The position numbers and the translations under genes are program-made. A stretch of 64,000 bases of DNA from Sphingopyxis sp. UBA6723 (GTDB lineage Bacteria; Pseudomonadota; Alphaproteobacteria; Sphingomonadales; Sphingomonadaceae). The DNA lies in contig NZ_DKIH01000010.1 of the NCBI RefSeq assembly GCF_002454115.1, forward strand, positions 181,172-245,171. The letters run 5' to 3'. The stretch's first letter is position 1, and each line of letters opens with the position of its first letter. The notes beneath the pieces are model-generated. The model was not told where the DNA came from. It worked only from the letters and a program-made list of their open reading frames with translations, and did no database searches. Positions 15,953-25,679 of this stretch are shown piece by piece.

Positions 15953-16837
15953 TCATTCGATGGCGACGACAACCGGTCGATCGGCGCCGGCGATCGCCCG
16001 CTTCATGCCACCCGAATTAAACGGCGTCGCGATGGCGCCGGAGCGATCGACCGCGATCAAACCGCCGTCACCGCCCAGCACCTTCACCCGGTCGATCATC
16101 CTTTGTGCGGCGACCGACAGCGGTACGCCGCCATAGCGCATCCGGGCCGCGACATCGCCCGCACCGCCGGCCAGCATGAAGGCCTCGCCGATGCCGGTGC
16201 AACTGATGGCGACTTCGTCATCGGCCCATGTCCCGATACCCGGTACCCCCGTGTCGCCCACGCGACCGGCCAGCTTGCCGAACAAACCCCCGGTCGATGT
16301 CGCGGCGGCGAGCCGTCCTGTCGAATCGAGCGCCACCGCGCCGACCGTCCCATGGGTGAGCGACCATTCGCTTTGCGTCATTTCCGCCGCCTCGACGCCA
16401 ATCGGTACCACATAATGCGTCGCCGGATCGGCGATGCCCGGGTCGCCATGCGTCCGGGAAAAAATCGTCGCCCCCTCGCCCGCCAGCAATATGTGCGGCG
16501 TTTGTTCGAGCACCTGGCGTGCCGCGCCGACCGGGCTGGCAATGCCGCTGGCCGCGCAGATGGCCCCGGCACGATGGCGGGCGCCGTCCATGATCGAGGC
16601 ATCCATCTCGACGACACCCGCACTGTTGGGCGCCGATCCGCGTCCCGCCACATAAAGGCCGCTCGCTTCCATATCGGCGACCGCCCATTCCACCAGGTCG
16701 ATCGCCGCCATCCCTTCGGCCAGCCGCGCCGCAGCCGCACGAACGAGCGCGCCGAGATGCGCCTCGACCGCGCTATAGTCGCGGCCGCGGGTTACCCCTG
16801 CCCCCCCATGCAGAACAATTTGCCACGCTATGCTCAC
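15953..16837 (-). CDS. Isoaspartyl peptidase / type III L-asparaginase (Ntn hydrolase)
   Basis: This family of Thr-nucleophile hydrolases cleaves beta-aspartyl (isoaspartyl) dipeptides. The 294-residue precursor shows the self-cleavage and catalytic motif HGTVGAVALD, with nucleophile Thr164, followed by GRLAAATSTGG, and the start VLHGGAGV typical of IaaA-type enzymes. It begins at GTG overlapping the cyanophycinase stop by four bases (GTGA) and is the last gene of the operon. In this context its likely substrate is the beta-Asp-Arg dipeptide released by cyanophycinase, giving Asp and Arg. No signal peptide is visible, so it acts in the cytoplasm. The substrate is inferred from context. Confidence 0.9.
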   Translation of the reverse strand: MSIAWQIVLHGGAGVTRGRDYSAVEAHLGALVRAAAARLAEGMAAIDLVEWAVADMEASGLYVAGRGSAPNSAGVVEMDASIMDGARHRAGAICAASGIASPVGAARQVLEQTPHILLAGEGATIFSRTHGDPGIADPATHYVVPIGVEAAEMTQSEWSLTHGTVGAVALDSTGRLAAATSTGGLFGKLAGRVGDTGVPGIGTWADDEVAISCTGIGEAFMLAGGAGDVAARMRYGGVPLSVAAQRMIDRVKVLGGDGGLIAVDRSGAIATPFNSGGMKRAIAGADRPVVVAIE

Positions 16838-18054
16838 TCGCCGATTTCCTCCACCTTGACATTGATCGAACGGATCGAGAATTGGACGCCGCTCACGCTA
16901 TAGCGGGCGTTGCCATCGTCATCGCGCCCCCACCACCCCTGAGTGCGATCATCTTCCTCGAACCGGTAAATCACGCCGGTGTCGCCCGCAAAGGAAAGCC
17001 GCTCGACGCGGCGCGCCGCGCTATTGTCGATCAGCGCTTCGCCCACCACCGCGGCCGTGCTCTGTCCCGCCATCGCCATGCCGCCGCCATCGACCACCGC
17101 TGTCTTGTGATATTCGCGCCCCATGGTCGCGCGTTTCCAAGGCGCGGGACGAATGGTCAGACTGGCAAGATCAATCTCGTCGCCCGACGCCGCAAGACCC
17201 AATCGGATCGCGTCGATAGCGATCCGCTGCCGCGGGGCATAGGTCGCATCCCGCGCGTCGAGCAGGGTGACATATCCGGTGCCGACCACGGCGGCACGCT
17301 GCGCCTTCTGATCCACGATCAGCGCCGTATCTTCGTCGATGCCGAATCCGATGCGTGCGGCCGCGGGGCGCCGACCCAAGGCCACTGCCAGGCGGCCGAG
17401 CCGGGCGCGGGTGTCAAAATGCTGATCGACCAGTGGCCCGTCCCAAAAACCGATGCCGCGCCCCATCGCCAGCGCCTCACCGTCGGCACGGCCCAACAAG
17501 GCGCCCAGGCTGTCGCCGCCCATGATCATCGGATCGCTCATGATCGCGGCGCCCGCGCTGGAACCGCCAATCACGGCGCCCGCGGCCAGTCGGCTCCGGA
17601 TCGCGGCCAGCATGGGCGTGTCGCGCCCGTCATCCTGCACTAAGACGGCGGTGGTGCGGGCCTGATCGCCGCCGGTGAACCAGATTGCGCCAGCGCGGGC
17701 GATTTTGGCGATTTCGTCGGGGTTATTGGCGTTGGTGCGCCACGCCGCTTCGTCTTCGGTGGTGTCCGGATCGTCTTGGGTCGCGATCCGCACTGTGGCG
17801 ATTCGCGCAGGATCGACGCCGTGGCGAACGAGATCGCCCGCGAACAGCCGCGCCGACGTTGCCGGGCTGTCCGACGCGCTGGGGATGATCACAATCCCCG
17901 GCGCATCGGTGGGAATACGCGCGATGAACGCGCCGAAAACCTGATCATTCGCGGGGTCAAGACCGCCGCCGACGATCACCAGCGAACCCTGCGCCGCGGC
18001 GGGCGACGACAGGATGAAAGCGGCGGCCAGCGCCGCCAGGACCGGACGGGGCAT
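16834..18054 (-). CDS. Exported cyanophycinase-like peptidase (S51)
   Basis: The 406-residue protein has a signal peptide (residues 1-22, ending SPAAAQG) and an S51 domain with the Ser nucleophile elbow GGSSAGA (Ser166), DQHFDTRARLGRL (His212) and GFGIDEDTALIV (Glu241). Spacing and motifs match cyanophycinases, which hydrolyse multi-L-arginyl-poly-L-aspartate to beta-Asp-Arg. About 130 C-terminal residues extend beyond the core. AAAAGGA lies eight bases before the ATG at 18054. An alternative ATG at 18078 overlaps the permease stop (ATGA). The signal peptide points to periplasmic or outer-surface action. A different beta-aspartyl polymer or peptide cannot be excluded. Confidence 0.88.
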   Translation of the reverse strand: MPRPVLAALAAAFILSSPAAAQGSLVIVGGGLDPANDQVFGAFIARIPTDAPGIVIIPSASDSPATSARLFAGDLVRHGVDPARIATVRIATQDDPDTTEDEAAWRTNANNPDEIAKIARAGAIWFTGGDQARTTAVLVQDDGRDTPMLAAIRSRLAAGAVIGGSSAGAAIMSDPMIMGGDSLGALLGRADGEALAMGRGIGFWDGPLVDQHFDTRARLGRLAVALGRRPAAARIGFGIDEDTALIVDQKAQRAAVVGTGYVTLLDARDATYAPRQRIAIDAIRLGLAASGDEIDLASLTIRPAPWKRATMGREYHKTAVVDGGGMAMAGQSTAAVVGEALIDNSAARRVERLSFAGDTGVIYRFEEDDRTQGWWGRDDDGNARYSVSGVQFSIRSINVKVEEIGE

Positions 18055-18074
18055 ATCGATTGTCCTTTTACCGT

Positions 18075-19553
18075 TCATGTATAGCCGATCGCGTGCGCCG
18101 CGATCACAAACACCGACGACAGCGCCATCAGCGCCCCCATCGGACGCCAGAAGAAACGGAGCCAGGCGACAAAATCGACCCGGGCGGCGGCAAGGCACCC
18201 CATCAGCGCGGCCGAGGTCGGCACGACAAGGTTCGTCAACCCGTCTCCGAGCTGAAACGCCAGGATCGCGGTTTGGCGACTGACACCCGACAGATCGGCA
18301 AGCGGCGCCATCAAGGGCATGGTGACGCTGGCCTGCCCCGACCCCGAAACGATGAACAGGTTGATGAGGCTTTGGACAAGATACATGCCCCACGCGGTCA
18401 GCCAGTCGGGGAGCGCACCCGTTACCCCGGCAAGCCCCGCGAGCAGACTGTTGAGCAGACTGTCCGCCGCGGGGTCGTCCCCGCCCATGACGAGGACGAT
18501 GCCTTTAGCCGCCGCGATCACCAGAACGGCTGGGGCCAGCGCCACGGCGCCGTCGCGAAACGCCTCCATCAAGCTGTTGCCGCTGATGCCGGGTAGTCGT
18601 GCGACACGCGCTACCACCCCGATCACCATCCCGATGCCGACAAATTGTGCGGCAATCTCGCCCAGATAATAACCGCGGGCCGACACGCCCCACGCCACCC
18701 AGATGATGCCAAGCCCCAGCACCGCGAGGATGGTCGCATGCGGCCAGCGGAAGCCGTGGTCCGCCGCCGCCAGGGGCGCGGATCGCCAATGCTGGTCGGT
18801 ATCGAAAACGGGCGACCGCGCGGGATCGAGCCTGACCATGCGCGCATGTCGCCACAGCCAAACCGCCCCGATCAGGGTGAACAATATCCATGCCAGTACG
18901 CGCAGGCCCATGCCCGACATCGGCGGCACCCCGGCGATGCTTTGCGCCACGATGACGCTGAACGGATTCATCCAGCTCGTCGCAAAGCCGATCTGGGTTG
19001 CAACATAACAGACAATCAGCCCGGTCAGGCTGTCATAACCGGCGCGAACCAGCGCCGGGATCAGGATCAGGCTGACGGCAATCGCTTCCTCGCCCATGCC
19101 GAACACCGCCCCGGCCAACGAAAACAGGACGAACAAGATGATGACCAGCGTTTCATTTTTCACTCGCCCGTCCGGCAAAGCGGCAGCGATCGCCGCTTCC
19201 ACCGCGCCGGTCTTCAGAATGACGCCGAACACACCCCCGACAACCAGAATGAAAGCCAACAGGCCGACCGCCGCGCTGTCGCGATCACCCGACACCAGGC
19301 CGGCGAACAGCAAGTCGAGCAGACCCGTCCGTTGCGCATCGCCGAACAGGGGCGCGGGCTGCGCCTCTCCGGCACTGGTGAAACTGCCGGCTACGATCCG
19401 GGCCGGATCGCCTGTCATCGCAAACTGGCCCGGGACAAAAACATATGTCGCCGCCCACGCGGCCACCGCCAGCACGAGCAGGATCAGCAGTGTGTCGGGA
19501 ACGCGCATCGTCCGCGCGGGACGCGCCGGTGATTCCAAAGGTTCGGCAGTCAT
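18075..19553 (-). CDS. YfcC-family permease (DcuC superfamily)
   Basis: The 492-residue integral membrane protein has about 12 hydrophobic segments. Its motifs FGMGEEAIAVSLILIPALV and SWMNPFSVIVAQSIAGVPP are those of the YfcC/DcuC (C4-dicarboxylate or amino-acid antiporter-like) family, whose substrates are mostly unassigned. It lies between a TonB receptor and a cyanophycinase and overlaps the latter's upstream ATG (ATGA), so it probably carries a product of that pathway across the inner membrane, such as the dipeptide, arginine or ornithine. Substrate inferred from neighbours only. Confidence 0.85.
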   Translation of the reverse strand: MTAEPLESPARPARTMRVPDTLLILLVLAVAAWAATYVFVPGQFAMTGDPARIVAGSFTSAGEAQPAPLFGDAQRTGLLDLLFAGLVSGDRDSAAVGLLAFILVVGGVFGVILKTGAVEAAIAAALPDGRVKNETLVIILFVLFSLAGAVFGMGEEAIAVSLILIPALVRAGYDSLTGLIVCYVATQIGFATSWMNPFSVIVAQSIAGVPPMSGMGLRVLAWILFTLIGAVWLWRHARMVRLDPARSPVFDTDQHWRSAPLAAADHGFRWPHATILAVLGLGIIWVAWGVSARGYYLGEIAAQFVGIGMVIGVVARVARLPGISGNSLMEAFRDGAVALAPAVLVIAAAKGIVLVMGGDDPAADSLLNSLLAGLAGVTGALPDWLTAWGMYLVQSLINLFIVSGSGQASVTMPLMAPLADLSGVSRQTAILAFQLGDGLTNLVVPTSAALMGCLAAARVDFVAWLRFFWRPMGALMALSSVFVIAAHAIGYT

Positions 19554-19609
19554 CGAATTTCCTCCCCAAACCGGGCGCGCCTGTCAGCGCGCCCGGCGGT
19601 TCAGCGCGA

Positions 19610-22432
19610 TCAGAATCGGCGCGTCAAGCGAAGCGTGACGAAACGGCCGATCAGGTCATGATTGTAAAGATCGACGTTGGTACCCGAGCCCAGAACGCGC
19701 GGCGGATCGCGATCGAACAGATTGCGGATGTTCAGCTGGACATAGCTGTCGCGACCAAAATCATAGCTGAGATTGAGATCGAACGTGACATAGTCATCGA
19801 CGCGATATTTGGCATCGAGCGGCAGCCCGAGTGCCTCAAGCGTCCGATCGGCCGGATCGTCGCGATAGCCTGTCACATAACGCCCGCCGAACGTCGCGCC
19901 GAAATCGCCGCTGCGCCAGCGAATCTTGCCGGTGGCATAGAGCCGCGGGTAGAGATAATCGCCCGCCAGCTGTTCCTCTGGGCTGGCGAGTGACGCCTTG
20001 CGCTTGAAGTTGAGATAATAGGTCGCATCAAGCAGCAGCGAAAAGCGGCCGATCGACGTCTCCTTCAGATTGTGGGTGTAGGAAAAGTCCAACCCGTCGG
20101 TCTGCTGATAGCCAAGGTTGGTGATCTGAAAATGCGCGTCAGTGACAAAATTATTGGTGACTTCGACCCCCGGCGTACCGGTCGGCAGCAGGCCCGGGCC
20201 CGCCACCGCAAACTCCCCGGCGAGCGCCCGGCGGATGAAATCATCCTGATCGATCCCGACCAGATTGCGGTGCCGGATATTCCAGTAATCGACCCGCAGA
20301 TTGATATCGCGGGTCGGCGTCAGCACGACGCCGCCGCCAAAACTGCGCGCATTTTCGGCACCGAGACCCGGGTTGCCGACGTCTTCCGACAACAAGGATT
20401 CGCCATCGGCGTCGGGATCGTTGCCGCACGCCGCGGGCGTCGCCGAACAATCCACGGTGTAGGACGACAGCAGCACCCCGGCGCCGCTTTGCGCCAGCGA
20501 TGGGGCGCGGAACGACGTGGCATAATTGCCCCGCAAGGTCAGCCAGTCGGCGGCCTCCCAGCGCGCCGCAATCTTGGGATTAAAGTCGCCGCCAAAGCCC
20601 TGATAATGATCGTAGCGGCCCGCGACCTGGACGTCGAAACGGTCGGCGACTGGAATATAAACTTCACCATAGAGCGCCCAGCTGTTGCGTTTGGCGCGCG
20701 CGCTGGTCGACGAAAAGCCAAGGATCGGTTCCGGGTTGTCCTCGGTCGCGACCGCCAGGCCCGAGGGTGTATCGCGCAGGGTTTCGCGGCGGAATTCGCC
20801 GCCGAAGGCGCCCTTTACCGCCCCGGCCGGCATGTCAAAGAGCGTTCCGGTCACGCTGCCATCGAACGCGTAGAGGCGCGAGCGCCCACGTCGCTCCGCC
20901 GTCGTCCCCAACAGTTCGGCGATTCCCGCCGCCTGATCGGTCTGCCCGCCAAACGGATTATACCATAAAGTCGTTTTGCCGATGTCTTCGCACGTATCGC
21001 CGACGAAGCTCGCATCCGGACGCCCCAGATCGACATCCCACCGCTCGACCCGCGAACCGTCGCTGCACAAATTGCCCAAATTGGCGTCGTAGAAGTTCTT
21101 CGACACGACAAGTCCCGACAGTCCGCGCTGGACGCGGTCGTTGCCGCCGAACAGCACGGCGGTATCAAACGTCCAGTCGCCACCGAGCGCCCCTTTCAGT
21201 CCGCTGGTGACGCGGTAACTGTCGGACTTGACCGAGACCGCTCGCGGCGCCGGTATTTTACCCCAGGCGTAGATGGGAAAGCCGAAATAATCGCTGAAAT
21301 CGCCCGCGCCGCCCTCGGCGATGATGTCGGCCTGAAGCGCCGCGGGCCAGTTCGGATTTTCCGGATCGATCGGCGCGCGCGAGAAATTGGCGGGTGAGCC
21401 GACGCCGCGTGAACTGACATGCTGATAGAGTATGTCATTATACCAGGTCAGCCAGTCGCTGATTTCAAACTGGTGGGTAAACAGGCCGCCGATCGTTTCC
21501 AGGCGGTCGCTCGCCGACACAAAGGCGTTGGTGTTGACCGCGCAATACTCGCCGAGATTGCCAACATCGAAATCATCGGCGGCGCAACCACCGTCCTGCG
21601 GCTCTTCGGTTTGGTCGAAAAATTGCAGGAAAAGATCGTTGAAACTGGGATAGAAACCTTGTTGGCTGGGCCGGAAGCTGTTGCGGCTGATCGCGCGGTC
21701 TTTCAGGAAAAACGGGTTCCGCTGAAAATAATCGACCACCAGCATGACGTGATTGCGGTCGCCAATTTTGGTCCCGAGCACCGCGGTCAGGTTCAACCTG
21801 CCCTCATTGGTTCCCGCCGTCGAATCGCCATAGCTGGCGGACAGCTCGGCGCCCTTGAAATCGTTGCGCAGCACATAGTTGACGACACCGGCCACCGCAT
21901 CGGCGCCATAAATGGCCGAGGCGCCAGACGGAAGCACTTCGACCCGCTCGATCGCCGCCAGCGGAATCGAGCTTGCGTCGATGAAGCTTTCGGTGCCGCG
22001 CGCGAAGGCGCTGATCTGCGCGCGGCGACCATTGATCAGCGTCAAGGTCGAGGATGCACCCAGACCGCGCAGGGACACCGCCGATGCGCCCACCGGCGTG
22101 TCGGACGACAAGGGGCCGGCCGTGGCGGTCGAAAACGTTGCCCCGCCGCCGCCAGCGGCAGGCAGGTCTTTCAAAACGTCGATCAACGTCGATCCGCCCG
22201 ATTCCAAAATATCCTCGCGCGTGACCGATATGGTCTGGACCGGGCCAATGGCATCCACGCCCTTGATCCGCGTCCCGGTAACGACGATCGCGTCTTGGTC
22301 CGTAGTCGCTGGCGACACAATGTCGCTGCCATCCTCCTGGCTTTGCGCTTGCGCCATTGCAGATAAGGAACTGCTGCCGATCAGCAGCATCAGGGCGCCG
22401 AGACGGGCGCGCCGGTTATGAGAAAAAAACAT
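19610..22432 (-). CDS. TonB-dependent outer membrane receptor of the cyanophycinase operon
   Basis: The 940-residue receptor has a signal peptide (to about residue 30, AMAQAQS), a TonB-box-like start of the mature part (DAIVVTGTRI), a plug domain with DVLKDLPAAGGGG and SLRGLGASSTLTLINGRR, and a long beta barrel ending in the Phe motif RFVTLRLTRRF. Such receptors import large or scarce ligands in sphingomonads. The ATG at 22432 has AAAGGGG about seven bases upstream; an ATG 57 bases farther 5' gives an atypical leader. It heads the operon and is the likely entry point for oligomers of the polymer handled downstream. Confidence 0.92.
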   Translation of the reverse strand: MFFSHNRRARLGALMLLIGSSSLSAMAQAQSQEDGSDIVSPATTDQDAIVVTGTRIKGVDAIGPVQTISVTREDILESGGSTLIDVLKDLPAAGGGGATFSTATAGPLSSDTPVGASAVSLRGLGASSTLTLINGRRAQISAFARGTESFIDASSIPLAAIERVEVLPSGASAIYGADAVAGVVNYVLRNDFKGAELSASYGDSTAGTNEGRLNLTAVLGTKIGDRNHVMLVVDYFQRNPFFLKDRAISRNSFRPSQQGFYPSFNDLFLQFFDQTEEPQDGGCAADDFDVGNLGEYCAVNTNAFVSASDRLETIGGLFTHQFEISDWLTWYNDILYQHVSSRGVGSPANFSRAPIDPENPNWPAALQADIIAEGGAGDFSDYFGFPIYAWGKIPAPRAVSVKSDSYRVTSGLKGALGGDWTFDTAVLFGGNDRVQRGLSGLVVSKNFYDANLGNLCSDGSRVERWDVDLGRPDASFVGDTCEDIGKTTLWYNPFGGQTDQAAGIAELLGTTAERRGRSRLYAFDGSVTGTLFDMPAGAVKGAFGGEFRRETLRDTPSGLAVATEDNPEPILGFSSTSARAKRNSWALYGEVYIPVADRFDVQVAGRYDHYQGFGGDFNPKIAARWEAADWLTLRGNYATSFRAPSLAQSGAGVLLSSYTVDCSATPAACGNDPDADGESLLSEDVGNPGLGAENARSFGGGVVLTPTRDINLRVDYWNIRHRNLVGIDQDDFIRRALAGEFAVAGPGLLPTGTPGVEVTNNFVTDAHFQITNLGYQQTDGLDFSYTHNLKETSIGRFSLLLDATYYLNFKRKASLASPEEQLAGDYLYPRLYATGKIRWRSGDFGATFGGRYVTGYRDDPADRTLEALGLPLDAKYRVDDYVTFDLNLSYDFGRDSYVQLNIRNLFDRDPPRVLGSGTNVDLYNHDLIGRFVTLRLTRRF

Positions 22433-22919
22433 GCCAAACCCCTTTTGCAGAGAAAGGACAGGCGTCAGCCTGCCGCGATCAGATGACATACGGGGAATGA
22501 GGACGCCGCCACCCAGCGGGTGGCGATGCCGTGCGGCTATGGTGCCGCGATTTTCGTCGACAACGACAGTCCGATCCCCCGACGGGGATAGGCTATTCGT
22601 CGAACCAGTCGGTCAGGTGGAATTCGACCGAACGGCGGACGTGGACCAAACCACGAAACAAAATGGCGCGCCGAGCGATCATTTTCATATTAATGCATCA
22701 AATATCGTCGATTGCAACATGTTTAGCATAGGCGGCAGCCATCCCCGATCCACCGCCCGTTTCGGGCGGGCCTTCGCCACGCAGAACTGCAGAAAAGCGG
22801 GGCGTAGACGGCAATAGCGTTGGTATGAACCGTTGACGCCGACTGTCACCGGCGTGGCATTGCGGCCAGGCGCACCGCGCAGGCCGCCGTCGCCTTGGGG
22901 TAACGCAAAGCGGCGTTCC
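22433..22919 (-). promoter_or_regulatory. Upstream region of the TonB/cyanophycinase operon
   Basis: This 487-base gap between glnD and the receptor gene holds no convincing gene. It contains the only clearly AT-rich stretch nearby (22681-22730). On the minus strand TTGCAA (22712-22717) and ATTAAT (22689-22694) are 17 bases apart, a plausible sigma-70-like promoter. The resulting leader would be about 250 bases. It contains a strong hairpin, CGCCACCC-AGC-GGGTGGCG (22507-22525), about 75 bases before the start codon, which could act in attenuation. Visual matches only. Confidence 0.4.
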
Positions 22920-25679
22920 CTACGCCGCCACCGCGTCCTCACTCGCGCTCGTCGCCGCTTCGAGCAGCCGTTTCTCCAGAGATTTTACCCGCGCCGCACT
23001 GTCGATCTTGTCGCCGATCAGGTCGGTGACATAGAAGGTGTCGACCGCGCGTTCGCCATAGGTGGCGACATGAGCGCTGTGGACGGTCACTTTCGACTGG
23101 AAGAGCGCATAGGCGAGCTGGTTGAGTAGCGCCGGGCGGTCCTGTGCGTTGACTTCGATTACGGTAAAGCGATTCGATGCCTTGTTGTCGATGAAGACAT
23201 TGGGCGCGATGCGGAAGGCTTCGGCGCGCGTGCGCGGGAGGGCGCGGGCTTCGAGTTTGGGGAGGAGTTTATGGCGGTTGGCGAGCGCGTCCTCGATCGC
23301 GCGCGTCAGTCGGCCAATCTGGCCCGGTTCGTCGAACGGGCGGCCAATCGGATCCTGGACGAGGAAATTGTCGAGTGCGAGGCCGTCGCGGGTGGTGTGG
23401 ATACGCGCGTCGATGATGTTGCCGCCCGCGAGATGAATGCCCCCGGCGATGCGGTAAAACAGCCCCGGATGGTCGGCCGCGAGCACCATCACCAGGGTCG
23501 CGCCGCGATCGTCGTCGGGGACCGCGGCGATGTGCAGCGGCGCATCGCCCGCCTGCCGGATATGGACGAGGTTGGCGGCGATGACCTCGACCGGTTCGGC
23601 GATCCAATAGCTTTCGGGCAGGCGCTTGGCGACCTTGTCGAAGGTCTTCTGGTCGAAGCCGAATTGCGCCGCGACCGCCTCTTTCTTGCTCGCGATCCGC
23701 TGTTCACGGCCCTTTTGCTTATGGCCGAGGCGCAGCACTTCTTCGGCGGCGTCGTAAAGTTCGGTGAGCAATTGCCGTTTCCAGCTGTTCCACACCCCAG
23801 GGCCGACGGCGCGGATATCGACGACGGTGAGGACGAGCAGCAGGCGGAGGCGTTCGGGGCTTTGTACCTGCCCCGCGAAATCGAGGATCGTCTTGAAATC
23901 GGCGAGGTCGCGTTTGAACGCCGTCGCCGACATGAGGAGGTGATAGCGCACCAGCCACGACACCGTCTCGGTCTCGGCGTCGCTGAGCCCGAGCCGCGGG
24001 CAGACGCGTAAAGCCAGCTCGGCGCCGAGCACGCTATGGTCCCCGCCGCGCCCCTTGGCGATATCGTGCAGCAACACCGCGACATAGACGACACGTCGGG
24101 AGTGGATCTGGCCCATGATCGCGGTCGACAGCGGATGGTCTTCGATCAGCCGCCCCTGCTCGATATCGGCAAGCAGGCCGATGGCGCGGATCGTATGTTC
24201 GTCGACGGTGTAGTGATGATACATGTCGAACTGCATCTGCGCGACGACGCGGCCGAAATCGGGCACGAAGCGGCCGAACACCCCCGCCTCGTTCATCCAG
24301 CGCAGCACCGTTTCGGGATCGCGCGGGCTGGTCAGCACGTCAAGGAACAGCGCGTTGGCGCGGGCATTGCGGCGCACCCCCTGCGTCTCGATCAGCTTCG
24401 CCTCGTGCCGCGCCTGCCGCATCGCCTGCGGGTGGATTTCGAGGCCGTGCTTGTCGGCGAGGGCGAAGATTTCGATCAGGCGCACCGGGTCAGCCGCAAA
24501 GAAATCGTCCGATGGCAGCGCGAGGCGGCCGCGGTCGAGGACGAAACCGTTGAGCTTGCCGGGGCGCCGCCGGAGCGTCGGCAGGAAACGCCGCCCGCGC
24601 GCCGCCATCTGATCGTCAAGGTGGGCGAGGAAGGTGCCGGTGACGTCGCCAACACTCTTCGCATGAAGGAAATAGAGCTGCATGAAGCGCTCGACCGCGC
24701 TTTTGCCGGGACGCTCGGCGAATTGCATCCGCGCCGCAATCTCGCGCTGGACGTCGAAGGTCAGCCGGTCCTCGGCGCGGCCCGTGATCGTGTGGAGGTG
24801 GCAGCGGACGGCGAGGAGGAAATTTTCGGCGCGGGCGAATTGGCGCAGCTCCCGCACCGAGAGCAATCCTGCGTCGACCAGCTCGGGAACGGTGCGCACG
24901 CGGTGGATGAACTTGCCGATCCAGAACAAGGTGTGCAGGTCGCGCAGCCCACCCTTGCCCTCCTTCACATTGGGTTCGACGACGTAGCGCGAATCGCCCA
25001 TGCGCTTGTGGCGCTCGTCGCGCTCGGCGAGCTTGTCGGCGACGAAGGCGCGCGCATTGCCCGCAACCACTTCGGCATCGAAGCGCGCCGATGCCTGATC
25101 ATAAAGTTCCCGGTCGCCCCAGATGAAGCGGCCCTCGAGAAGCGCTGTGCGGATCGTCAGGTCGTCCTTCGCCGCGCGGACCATTTCGTCGATCGAACGG
25201 CTGCTATGACCGACCTTCAGCCCCAGATCCCACAGCGTGTACAGCTGCGCCTCGATCACGCTTTCAGTCCAGCTCGTCTGCTTGAACGGGGTGAGGAAGC
25301 CGATATCGATGTCGCTGTACGGCGCCATTTCGCCGCGGCCATAGCCGCCGACCGCGATCAGGGTGATCCGCTCGCCCGAAGATTTATTGCCCGAAGGATA
25401 AAGGTGGCCGACGGTGAAATCGTGGCTGAGGCGGACGATCTGGTCGATCAGGAAGGCGGTGGCGCTGGCGGCGAGGCGGCCCGACGAGGGGTGCGCGAGC
25501 AGACGGCGCTCAATCTCGGCGCGCCCGTCATCAAGCGCCGCCTTGAGCAGCGCAACCATGGCGCGGCGGCGCGCGCCCGCGTCCTGGCTTTCGGCGGCGA
25601 TGGCGTCGAGCCGGTCGGCAAGGGCGCGGCGGTTGATGATCGCGCGGCGATTGTCGAGTTTGTCGAAGATGTCGCTCAT
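22920..25679 (-). CDS. glnD: [Protein-PII] uridylyltransferase / uridylyl-removing enzyme
   Basis: GlnD senses glutamine and adds or removes UMP on PII proteins, setting nitrogen metabolism. The 919-residue protein has the nucleotidyltransferase site GGYGRGEMAPYSDIDIGFL (Asp123 and Asp125), an HD domain with HHYTVDEHTIRAI and LLHDIAKGRGGDHS, and two C-terminal ACT domains (TLVMVLAADHPGLFYRIAG and TVIEVNAQDRPALLNQLAY). All active residues are present. Its ATG overlaps the mutS stop (ATGA), so it is co-translated behind mutS, as in other alphaproteobacteria. Confidence 0.96.
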   Translation of the reverse strand: MSDIFDKLDNRRAIINRRALADRLDAIAAESQDAGARRRAMVALLKAALDDGRAEIERRLLAHPSSGRLAASATAFLIDQIVRLSHDFTVGHLYPSGNKSSGERITLIAVGGYGRGEMAPYSDIDIGFLTPFKQTSWTESVIEAQLYTLWDLGLKVGHSSRSIDEMVRAAKDDLTIRTALLEGRFIWGDRELYDQASARFDAEVVAGNARAFVADKLAERDERHKRMGDSRYVVEPNVKEGKGGLRDLHTLFWIGKFIHRVRTVPELVDAGLLSVRELRQFARAENFLLAVRCHLHTITGRAEDRLTFDVQREIAARMQFAERPGKSAVERFMQLYFLHAKSVGDVTGTFLAHLDDQMAARGRRFLPTLRRRPGKLNGFVLDRGRLALPSDDFFAADPVRLIEIFALADKHGLEIHPQAMRQARHEAKLIETQGVRRNARANALFLDVLTSPRDPETVLRWMNEAGVFGRFVPDFGRVVAQMQFDMYHHYTVDEHTIRAIGLLADIEQGRLIEDHPLSTAIMGQIHSRRVVYVAVLLHDIAKGRGGDHSVLGAELALRVCPRLGLSDAETETVSWLVRYHLLMSATAFKRDLADFKTILDFAGQVQSPERLRLLLVLTVVDIRAVGPGVWNSWKRQLLTELYDAAEEVLRLGHKQKGREQRIASKKEAVAAQFGFDQKTFDKVAKRLPESYWIAEPVEVIAANLVHIRQAGDAPLHIAAVPDDDRGATLVMVLAADHPGLFYRIAGGIHLAGGNIIDARIHTTRDGLALDNFLVQDPIGRPFDEPGQIGRLTRAIEDALANRHKLLPKLEARALPRTRAEAFRIAPNVFIDNKASNRFTVIEVNAQDRPALLNQLAYALFQSKVTVHSAHVATYGERAVDTFYVTDLIGDKIDSAARVKSLEKRLLEAATSASEDAVAA

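Noticed and set aside
22685..22942. 85-codon minus-strand frame between glnD and the TonB receptor
   Set aside because: It overlaps the glnD end, is rich in Arg and Gly, and has no start signal; the region reads better as a promoter.
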